Positions 55,953-64,000 of a stretch of DNA of 64,000 nt are shown piece by piece. The DNA comes from Allomyces arbusculus (taxonomy: Eukaryota > Blastocladiomycota > Blastocladiomycetes > Blastocladiales > Blastocladiaceae). Under the pieces are notes generated by a model. The model was not told where the DNA came from and ran no database searches. It saw only the letters and a program-made list of their open reading frames with translations. The stretch lies in contig JADHYV010000019.1 of NCBI GenBank assembly GCA_027604705.1, forward strand, positions 276,197 through 340,196, given 5' to 3'. The translations under genes were made by a program, and so were the position numbers. Within the stretch, counting starts at the first letter, position 1. The number at the start of each line of letters is the position of its first letter.

Positions 55953-56779
55953 TTAAGGCTGCCATATCCGCGGTCGGGCCTCAGCTCCACCCGCGCTCGT
56001 CCCAGCCATAGATCCACGGCCCATAGCAATCGACCGCCGTGAACTCTGCGGTTCGATTGGCGTGGTCGGCGACGACGCGGTCGCGGCTGAGAGAAGTGAT
56101 TTCCTTGGCGAAGACGGTGTAGTAACGGCACTAGAAACAGGCCTGGCGTCAGGTCGCCGGTTTTTGAGAAGAACGTTGCGCGAGATGACGACGCACCTGC
56201 TCTCCGCCGCAGGCGCCGTGGTGGGACTCGCCGATCTGTCCGAGCACCACGGGATCACAGGTTTGCTGGCGTCGCGCTGGCCAATCGGGAAGAGCGTGCC
56301 GCGCGCCCACGAATCAATCTCGACGGGTGCCGGCTCTGTGGCAGAGGAGGAAGTGCCGTGAGTAAGCGCTCAACCGGCCAAAGTCCCGCGCGATTGCGAG
56401 CAGTGCCTACCCTCGTCGGGCTTCCACATGGGATCATTGACGTCGACGCGGTCCTCGTCAAAGAAGGCCCACTACGCGTGAGCCCGTCAGTTTCTCGCCA
56501 AGTTCTGCGAGCGAGCTGAGTCGAGAGTTGTCGCACCATGGCCATGCGCAGGAACGTTTCTTTGGCAAACTGTACGGCATACGGCACGACTTGGGAACTG
56601 ATGTGCTTTTCAAACAGGATATCTTGTGATTTCTGCAATATGTCCTCGACGAGGTCGGCGACAATGGCTTCGGCCTCGTCTTCGTCGAGGCACGCTAAAT
56701 GCGCGCGTGCCGCGAGCGGATCGAACATGGTGATGGGTGGCGGGCCCGCAGATGCTGGTGCAGATTTGTCGACAGTCAT
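55953..56779 (-). CDS. C2orf81-like protein (DUF4639 type)
   Basis: Family of unknown function seen mainly in ciliated organisms. Exons 56779-56537, 56471-56411 and 56335-55953 join in frame for 228 residues. The first exon has acidic helical content (DEDEAEAIVADLVEDILQKS, then ILFEKHISSQVVPYAV). Across the splices it reads FLRMAMWAFFDEDRVDVNDP, then MWKPDEEPAPVEIDSWARGT. The pairing of DPxW with EDEEP-like acid residues and xIDSWARG is the family feature I recall from C2orf81. The C-terminal 120 residues are Ser/Pro/Arg-rich and probably disordered. Introns are 65 and 75 nt. It is divergent from the PIH1 gene, with only 175 bases between start codons, so they may share a promoter. The family call is from memory and moderate. 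Confidence 0.55.
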
Positions 56780-56954
56780 GATGAAGATGCTTGATGTTGC
56801 GGGGAGAGTGGACGTGAGAGCGCGCTAGCGCGTCAGAACAACTTGTCTGCAAGCAATCGTCGTCGAACTCATCGCTGTGCACGGCCCAAGAATTGACCAA
56901 CACCACCATCAACCTGCTGCAATCATTCTGTGCGATCCGACCAGTCATCCCACC

Positions 56955-58471
56955 ATGAACGCGGCCCAGTTCCCGACAGGCCTCCTCAAGAATGCGGACG
57001 GTACCTGGCATCATTCTCGAGCGCTGGAAGCTCTCCTGCAACACGTCGCTGACGCTCTACACCGGCTGTGTCGCTGTTCCCGCCGCGACAGAGGACACCA
57101 AGCGTCGCGCGCTCGAATTTTGGAACCAGCTCAACACGCTTGCCGCCAAGGACCCGGCCGCGTACCGCAAGACGCTCGCCGATACCATGGCTGCGGCCCA
57201 GGGGGCCGAGATGGAAACGCCTGTGCCGCTTCTGACGCACGCGCAGACGCTCAAGGTCAAGGATCCGCGCTCGACAGCGTACGGCTACGTGAACGTGCTC
57301 GCGAGCGACCGGATCCGGCCCATGGTCGGGACCGAGATCCCGATGATGATTAGCCGTGTACGGATTCTCGAGGATGGTGCGTTCTTCGGGACGATTTGGT
57401 TGTTGCTAGGCGTGGGGCTCATTGAGCTCCCTCCCCTAACCGCAGAGTCGGCCAAACCGTTTGTCATTGACGCTGTCGTGCACCCGGATGTGGTGGAGAA
57501 AGCTGCCAAGGAGGACAAGTTTCGTACGGACTTGCGCGCGCTCATTTGGGACTCGATTCGGAGCACGCAGTCGTCGATCCCCATTGCAACCCCGAGTGCG
57601 TTCATTTGGCGTCAGCTTCTTCTCGGCGAGCAGTTTGTTCACTATTTCGACCCCGCACTCGTCTAGAATGGGCCAAGATCAACGCATACAAGGGCCCTTG
57701 GCTCTGGAACAACGACGGCACGCAAAAGACCGACCTCGAGCTGAGCGATGCGGCTGACGCGGCGGGGCTCACGCCGTTGTCGGTCCTCGGCAAGCTCGGG
57801 CACGCGCACGTCGGTGCTGCAACCGACGAGACCGAGACCGAATCCAAATTTCAGCTGCAGCTGCCGACTAGCGCGTCGACCGGCAAGCACCCACCGGGCT
57901 CCAAGGCGACGCTGATCCAGGAGCTCACGCCGGCAGGAAAGGAGCCCCGTGGCCAAGGTCAAGTAAATCTGGATCGTGCACCTGCGCCGGCCGCACCATG
58001 TCAACCCGCACCTGTATCGTCAAAGTCCGTTGAGCCCGCACGAGTCGACGACAAGGTTGCGCTGTTTCTCGCGTCCGCGCCATCACGCGCCCGCCGGACA
58101 GCATACCAGCGCTCGGGGTCGATGCGCGTCCTGATCTTCCCGCTGGCCGAAGTGGTGCGTATCACACGCTTCCTGCTCATGCCAAAGCCGTTCGAGCTGC
58201 GACTGATGTTCACCCTTCGCGACTTTAGATTTCCGAATGGAAATACGCCGCCGAACTTCTTCCCGATGCGCGCGTGCTGCACTTCGTCCCGCAGCTCCCC
58301 ACCCTCCCCATCCTCTCGGTCCGGCTCTTCCCCGAGGGAGGGCAACTTTTGGTCGGACCCAAGGTCGCGCATGCGCAGAAGGACTGGCAGGGAATTGTCG
58401 ACTTTCCAACCGATTTCGCGATTGGGTTTTCGAAGAAGAGCAAGACGCTGTCGGTGACTTTGAAATCGTGA
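56955..58471 (+). CDS. PIH1-domain protein (R2TP / dynein-arm assembly type)
   Basis: PIH1 proteins couple HSP90 and R2TP to client assembly; several are needed for axonemal dynein preassembly. Exons 56955-57000, 57092-57355, 57446-57595, 57667-58154 and 58229-58471 give 396 residues. The N-terminal helical part is RRALEFWNQLNTLAAKDPAA. The PIH1 domain shows STAYGYVNVLASDRIRPM, GTEIPMMIS, SAKPFVIDAVVHPDVVEKAA and FRTDLRALIWDSI. A disordered linker follows. The last 90 residues (LLPDARVLHFVPQLPTLPIL to FSKKSKTLSVTLKS) resemble a CS-like beta domain, as in PIH1D proteins. Which paralogue it is (PIH1D1, PIH1D2 or a dynein-specific form) cannot be decided by eye. It ends only 66 bases from the CEP19-like stop on the other strand. 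Confidence 0.8.
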
Positions 58472-58537
58472 ACGAGGAAGATGAACGGATCTTATTTTTG
58501 CCATTTGGAAAGAAGAGAGTGCGAAGCGCCACAGTCG

Positions 58538-61319
58538 TCAAAAGTCGCTCGCCGCGTCCGAATCGTACCCTTCAATCTCCAACGGAATGTCCTCGTCCTC
58601 GTCCTCGCTCAGACTCACGCCCGCGAGCGCGCGCGCCGTCAGCGGGAGCGCGGGGACTCGGGTCAGTGACGTCGCCGCCGGCGTGAGCGCGGTCAGCGGA
58701 GATGCGATCGCCTGTGCCGCCGCTGGGGTGGATCCAGCGGACAGCGGCGGCAGCGCACGCGCGGCGGCAGCTGCGGGTCCCGCCGGCGCCGTGGTGCTCT
58801 TCTCGCCCTTCTCCTCTTCATCTTCCGACTCCGGCGCGTCCGACCGCGTTGACGCCGTATGCCCCGCACTAAACGACGCATCGCTCGCGTCATCGGTCGC
58901 GTGCGAGCTCGTGCGCGTCGTGTCGGCCTCGGACGCCGTCTCGCCTGCACCGAAATCGTCCGAGTACATGTCCGAAGGCGCCGGCGAAGTCGACCGCGGT
59001 GGCGACGCGGTGATCTGCGGCTTGGCCATGGACGCGTCGGGCGAGATCGCAGATAGGTCTGATTTGGCCATGGATACGTCAGGCGACCGGTCCGACTTGG
59101 CCATGGATGTGTCGGGCAAAATTGCCGACAGATCCAAATTGGCCATGGACACGTCGGGCGACTGGGCCGGCTTGGCCATTGACGCGTCGAGCGAGGCCGG
59201 CCGGTGAGAGAACTTGGACGTGTCCGGCGACTCTTGCTCGCTGAAATCCTCGTCGATACTCTCGGAAACGAAGCTCTTGTCAAAACCGCCCTTGTCGAGA
59301 CCGCTCTTGTCGAGGTCGCTGTCGTCGGCAATCGCGTCAATGCGGGGTCCCGTCGTCGGAATCACGGACGGGGCCGAATCAAGGGTCGACAGTCGAGCAG
59401 CAAGAGCGGCGGCACTTGCGGTGATGGGGGCAGAGGTCACTGCGATCTCCGCGCCACTCGACGGCTCGGCAGGCGGCGGTGGCGAGGTAAAGAGTGTTGC
59501 GGTTAGCGACGTAGCTTTGTCGGCCGGCAAGTTGGAATCGTCTTTGCCGATCGTATCGCTCCGCACCGGCCCAGCAAGCGGGTCAAGCCCAGGATGCTTG
59601 ATTGGCCGGAGCGCCCCGCCGGCTAACGACGCGACCGGAGCGAGCGGCGGCAGGCCGAGCGCGGAAAGACCCAATGCGGGTGCCGGTGCGAGTGCAGGTA
59701 CGGGTGCAGTATTGGCTAGAGCAGATGGGAGACCTTGAGCAGCGGGTACGGGTGCGGGAGCAAGTTCCGCTGGAACCGCTCGTGCAGAATCGAGCGCCGG
59801 CGTCGGCGACTCACGCTCGATTTCCGTGCCATTCGGACGACCCACCGAGCTCAACTCCTCGTCATCGCCATCATCGAGCAAATCGTCAATGTCGATACTG
59901 GACAGCGACGGTGAGCGAACCGGCGCGGCCGCGCCGTCCGGCTCCTTGCGCAGCGCCGTCCACGGCTCGACGGACTCGGCCAGATGCGCTGACGGCGGCG
60001 TTGGTACGAACGGCGACAGTGCCGACGATACGAGCGCAGCGACGTCGTTCTTTTCCACCTCGACCGGTACGTCCTGCGGCACACGCGGTTCCGCGGGTAC
60101 AGGCCCCAGGGGAGCAGACACGGCTGCGCCAGCGGCAAGGTGCCCCCACGCGCGGCGCGACCCGCTGCTTTTGGATGCCGACGACAGGGATTTGTCGAGC
60201 TCCGAGGTTTCGGGCAGGCACTCTTCGACAATGTCCTCGTCGACGATGACGCTCTCGTCCGGCTTGGGCGACGTGCTGTGGACCGGCGAGGAGGGCTTGG
60301 ACGCGTTCAGCTGGTCGATGCTGTCGTCCCAGTCGTTGGAGGCGTCGGCGTCCTTGGAGAACTCGACCTATAAACAACGATGGGTCAGCGTTGATCAAGC
60401 TGAAGTGTGCAGGGAACTGAGATGCATACGCGCTTGTCGTACTCGAACTGCGCGTCGCCCGGCTTGATGCGAATTTGCTCAAACTCGGCGTTCATTTGCG
60501 CCTTGATCAGCGCGACCTGCTCCTCGCTACGCGTCGCGTCAGCAGTGAGTAATAACGTCGCTCAATTCTAACAGGGTCGCCAACGTACTCGAGCTTGTTA
60601 AGGTCCACATCGCTCCCGACCAGCTGAATTTGCCGCATGGTCTTGACAGCGGGAGTCGTGACCCCATCATGCACAGCCGCGGCTGGCACGGTCGAGAGCG
60701 CGACAGGCGCAATGGAGAGAGGAGCCACGCGCGCAGATTGCGGCATCAACGGCGCCATGACCGGAGGCGACGCCGTACGCATAGCGGGCATCGTCGGCGA
60801 CCCCTCCCCCGACTCGGCACGCTTCCCCACCGTCTCCCCCTGTTCACCGCGCGACTCGAGCGCGCCACCCCGCAATGACATGGACGACGACGCCGACAAC
60901 GGCATCGCCTGTGCCGTTGCCGTCGCGACCCCCAGCGCGCGCGCAATCGCGGCCGTCTTGTTGATTCGGTCAAGCCGCGCTAGCAAATCGCGCACGGCCG
61001 GTTCGCCGATACTGCGGAACACGTCGCCGTGCCGGTCCATCAGCTGCGCGGCGGCCTCGGCAATGGATCGCGCGGCCTTGGCGCGGCGCCATGCGCGGAT
61101 CGGGATTCGTCGCCGTCGTCGACGATGGTGCGGCGCATTGCCGGCCGTATTGGGCTTGCCGGTCCCGGGCGATGGCGGGGCCGCGAGCACGTCGTAGTCG
61201 ACAAAGAGGACGGGCTCGGTCGGGTGGAAGTAGACGGTGCGCGCGACGAGCTGGTGCGGGTGCGGCAGCGGACTCGCGGAGGCCAACCGCGCCGTGCACG
61301 GTAAGGTCATGTCGGGCAT
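58538..61319 (-). CDS. CEP19: CEP19-like centrosomal/basal-body protein with long disordered tail
   Basis: CEP19 works at mother centrioles in ciliogenesis with RABL2 and IFT. Exons 61319-60589, 60526-60430 and 60367-58538 give 885 residues, against about 165 in human. The conserved block is split over the three exons: DVDLNKLDEEQVALIKAQMN, then GDAQFEYDKRVEFSKDADAS and NDWDDS, matching human EDLNKLDDKEL and FVYDIEVEF and the following GWD. An N-terminal VYFHPTEPVLFVDYDV and ARSIAEAAAQLMDRHGDVF also fit the family, but a disordered insert lies between. The remaining 600 residues are disordered, rich in Ser, Ala, Pro and Asp, with a run of SMAK repeats and an acidic end (SEDEDEDIPLEIEGYDSDAA). 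Splicing is fixed by frame: the GA/C codon split restores NKLDEE. Confidence 0.8.
59021..59200 (-). repeat. Short imperfect coding repeats (D-x-SMAK) in the CEP19-like gene
   Basis: About six imperfect units of 9 to 13 codons. Each carries SMAK, SMAN or similar: LDASMAKPAQSPDVSMANLD, then LPDTSMAKSDRSPDVSMAKS and SPDASMAKPQ. Unit edges are visible at DNA level as TTGGCCATGG recurring on the plus strand. Confidence 0.85.
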
Positions 61320-61694
61320 CTTGGCGTCGCTTGAGGTGCAGGAAGGATGTAGGAGAGGATATTGCAGCAAGTATTGCGACGGTCAACCTCCGGAAAACCC
61401 CCGTCGTCGCGATGTCGACAACATTGACGTCGATCAAGTCGAATGCCGTGGTTCGGGCACCTGACAGACCTCTGCTGGCCATGTCGCTGTGCATGGAGCG
61501 ATCAAACGTCTGCACGACGCGCAAAATGCTCAGAGTTCGATCCCCACTGCAACCACTCTCAACGAAAAGGGCTGAATAACGATTTCTACTGATAAACCCG
61601 AAAGAACTGAACGACGAAGCACAACCAAACGAGAAACACGACCCAACCAAACCAACGCTCACGCGCAGCTAGCCAAAAAGAAGCATCAAATAAT
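61320..61694. other. Upstream region of the CEP19-like gene and 3' flank of SAM synthetase
   Basis: Both genes run on the minus strand. The CEP19-like frame stays open to an earlier ATG at 61370. AT content rises near 61580-61690, next to the SAM synthetase stop. Nothing else recognised. Confidence 0.4.
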
Positions 61695-63295
61695 TTACAG
61701 GTTCACGTCGAGCTTCTTGGGCTGCTCCCACGGGAACTCGGACCGGCCAAAGTGACCGTAGCACGCGGTCTTGGAGTACATGGGCTTGAAGAGGTTGAGC
61801 TCCTTGACGATCTTACCCGGGCGCAGGTCAAAGTTCTTCTTGATGATGGCGAGGATCTCGGCATCCGACTTGCGGCCGGTACCGTACGTCTCAATGTGCA
61901 GCGAGACGGGCTCGGCAACACCGATCGCGTACGAAGTCTGGACGAGGCAGCGACGAGCGAGACCAGCGGCAACCACCGACTTGGCAATCCACCGGGCAGC
62001 GTAAGCGGCCGAGCGGTCGACCTTGGACCAGTCCTTGCCCGAGAAGGCGCCGCCACCGTGCGCGCCCCAGCCGCCGTACGTGTCGACAATGATCTTGCGG
62101 CCCGTGACACCGGCGTCACCCTGCGGCCCACCAATCACGAAGCGGCCGGACGGCTGCAGGTGGTACTTGGTGTTGGCGTCAAGGTACTTGGCGGGGATCA
62201 CGGCGTTAATGACCTTGTCGCGCAGGTCAGCGCGCAGCTTCTCGTTGGTAACGTCCTCGGAGTGCTGCGTCGAAATGACAATGGCGTCGACGCGAATCGG
62301 GATCGGCTGGCCGTTGTCGAGCTTGTACTCGACGGTCACCTGCGTCTTGGTGTCGGGGCGAAGGTAGGGCATGGACCCGTTACGCCGGCACTCGCCGAGC
62401 TTCTCGTTGAGCTTGTGCGCGAGCATGATGGTCAGCGGCATCAGCTCGGGAGTCTCCTCGGTCGCGTAACCGAACATGATGCCTTGGTCACCAGCGCCAA
62501 TCTTCTCCACGTCAAACCCGTCCTGCACGAGACCCTGCGCGATATCGGGCGACTGCTGCTCGATCGCGACGAGGACATTGCACGTCTTGTAGTCGAAGCC
62601 CTTCTCGGACGAGTCGTAGCCAATCTTCTTGATCGTGTTGCGAATGATCTTTTGGTAGTCGAGCGTCGCCTTGGTCGTGATCTCGCCGAGCACCATGATC
62701 ATGCCAGTCTTGGCCGCCGTCTCGCATGCAACCTTCGACAGCGGGTCCTGCTCGAGGCTGTAAGATGAAACAGAAGAACAGAACACGCAGCGTCAGTCTT
62801 CGCTGGTCGTACGGTTGGGGGTGCGGGGCATCCGCGACCCGTGCGCGCGGGTTCGTGAGAGAAGAGGGGGCGCAGGTTCTGGTCTCGCACGGGTCGGCTC
62901 GCGTGCCCGACTGGCAAAATCGAACGTGGCAAACTGGACTGCCTTCGAGATTATCGAGCTGTACCAGCTCCTGCCGCTCGCCGCGCCGTCCGTCGAAACG
63001 AACTGCATGAGGAGCGAGCTCTCGTCGTTCTTTTGCACAACCAGCAAGCAAGCCTTCCGAGCGAGCTTTCCGACGAACGAACGGGCGAGCGAGGGCAGGC
63101 CAATAACGCAGGCGCCCCCCCTTCTCTTGCTCCCGCCTGCACGCGGAGGGTTCGTGTCGTGGAACAAGTGACGGAAACGCACCAGGCATCGAGGATAGCG
63201 TCCGAGACCTGGTCGCAAATCTTGTCGGGGTGGCCCTCACCGACCGACTCGGACGTGAACAGGAAGGTATCGTTGGAGATCTTGTCGGCAGCCAT
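61695..63295 (-). CDS. SAM2: S-adenosylmethionine synthetase
   Basis: Makes S-adenosylmethionine from methionine and ATP in the cytosol. Exons 63295-63183 and 62757-61695 give 391 residues, the normal length. It begins [20 protein letters not shown], then [18 protein letters not shown] with the ATP-site His and Asp. Later come [15 protein letters not shown] (signature 1), [20 protein letters not shown] (signature 2) and the C-terminal [19 protein letters not shown]. The single intron, 425 nt, splits the Cys codon after DAILDA and is five times longer than most introns here. Codons favour C-ending forms such as AAG, ATC and GTC, as in a highly expressed gene. An AATAAATA-like element at about 63471-63478 may be the TATA box. 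Confidence 0.97.
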
Positions 63296-64000
63296 GGCGA
63301 AAAACTTGGGGTTGGGTTGGGAGGGAGAGGAGGAGCGGTCCTTGCAGCAGCAGCAAAAGTGCACAAGTGGCCGGGAACGACGACGACGAGACAACGACGT
63401 GGAAGGGTGCGTGCAACCGTAGAGGAGGAGAACGAGCTGGCCGAAGGTACGGGGCCGTGCCAGTATTTATTGGGTCCCAGCCGGTCTCGTCAGCGAGCTG
63501 TGCTGGCACACAGCTCAAGGAAAATGAACCAAGGCTTCTCTTCCTTGGAGCAGCGCGCGGCCTTGATCACGACAGCGAAAGCGGGAAAAAGTCTCGCACC
63601 CAAGGACTTGACTGAGAAACACTTCATTTCCGCCCGGCCCAGCCATCGCAGCCCTGACACGGAAAATAGCGGTCTGTCATCTTCATCGTGGCAAGCCACG
63701 CCAGCTTGCCAATCATAGCAGGCCGTGAGCGAGCACGCCATCGCCATGGGCTTTTCCCGAAGGTCCGAGACGCGATGGCGCCATTCCACGTGACGCTTAC
63801 CGCACCAACCCCCACGTCGAGTGGGCCGACGCAAGCAACTGCGCCCCGTCAGCATTTGCTTTGGGCCGTGGCGTGTTGTCGCGACTCGGATTTTTGTTCG
63901 ATTTTCTGAGCTCAGCACCCGCACCGCATCTGATCGGGAACGGAGCCGAGAACGTGGTCGACGATCACAGTGCAAGCCGCGCTGGGATGCTGGCGCGGTT
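63296..64000. promoter_or_regulatory. Upstream region of SAM synthetase to the window edge
   Basis: Holds the SAM synthetase leader and promoter, including the AATAAATA-like TATA candidate at about 63471-63478. The minus-strand open frame 63490-63975 has no recognisable domain and is not called. Confidence 0.4.

Overview
The window looks like nuclear DNA from a zoosporic (flagellated) early-diverging fungus, most likely a blastocladiomycete or chytrid. Genes are dense, GC-rich and split by many short GT-AG introns (about 60 to 100 nt). The gene set is fungal: a TFIIIC B-block subunit, Mediator MED16, an Osh3-like GOLD-PH-ORD sterol carrier and an RTC4-domain protein. It also holds genes expected only where there is a cilium: a CEP19-like protein, a PIH1-domain assembly factor, a calcyphosin-like EF-hand protein and a C2orf81-like protein. 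The species is an inference. No rRNA, tRNA, CRISPR array, virus-like element or transposon was recognised.

Layout. 1-1.2 kb: 3' end of DNA ligase I (+). 2.2-8.2 kb: TFIIIC subunit TFC3 (-). 8.7-11.0 kb: calcyphosin-like protein (+). 11.2-12.8 kb: two unrecognised proteins with mitochondrial-type leaders. 14.3-16.7 kb: MED16 (+). 18.3-20 kb: glutaredoxin (+) and Hikeshi/OPI10 (-). 20.5-21.6 kb: ribosomal protein eL42 (-). 22.0-24.4 kb: TMEM209-like nuclear envelope protein (+). 24.6-26.3 kb: cyclic nucleotide phosphodiesterase (-) with a 14-nt microexon. 27.9-30.5 kb: SIL1 (-) and FCF1 (+), divergent. 30.8-35.9 kb: gamma-tubulin complex protein GCP2 (-) and the U-box cyclophilin PPIL2 (-). 36.3-38.6 kb: RTC4-like protein (+) with two N-terminal PIP boxes.

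39.3-51.7 kb holds the most unusual content: a tandem array of five same-strand paralogues (three intact, two broken), with a possible further fragment at 38.7 kb. They encode secreted proteins of an unrecognised family. Exon 1 gives a signal peptide and a strongly basic half ending in a conserved GSPLR...YERRLA motif. Exon 2 gives an unknown two-cysteine core domain (in some copies) followed by a long, very acidic repeated tail. The two halves carry opposite charge.

52.2-63.3 kb: Osh3-like oxysterol-binding protein (+), then three neighbouring genes with probable ciliary roles (C2orf81-like -, PIH1 +, CEP19-like -), and S-adenosylmethionine synthetase (-).

Most genes are independent housekeeping units in divergent or convergent pairs. 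Themes that recur are protein folding (SIL1, Hikeshi, PPIL2, PIH1), ribosome biogenesis (eL42, FCF1) and the centrosome/cilium (GCP2, CEP19, PIH1, calcyphosin-like). All exon borders come from reading frame, splice signals and remembered family sequences, without transcript data.
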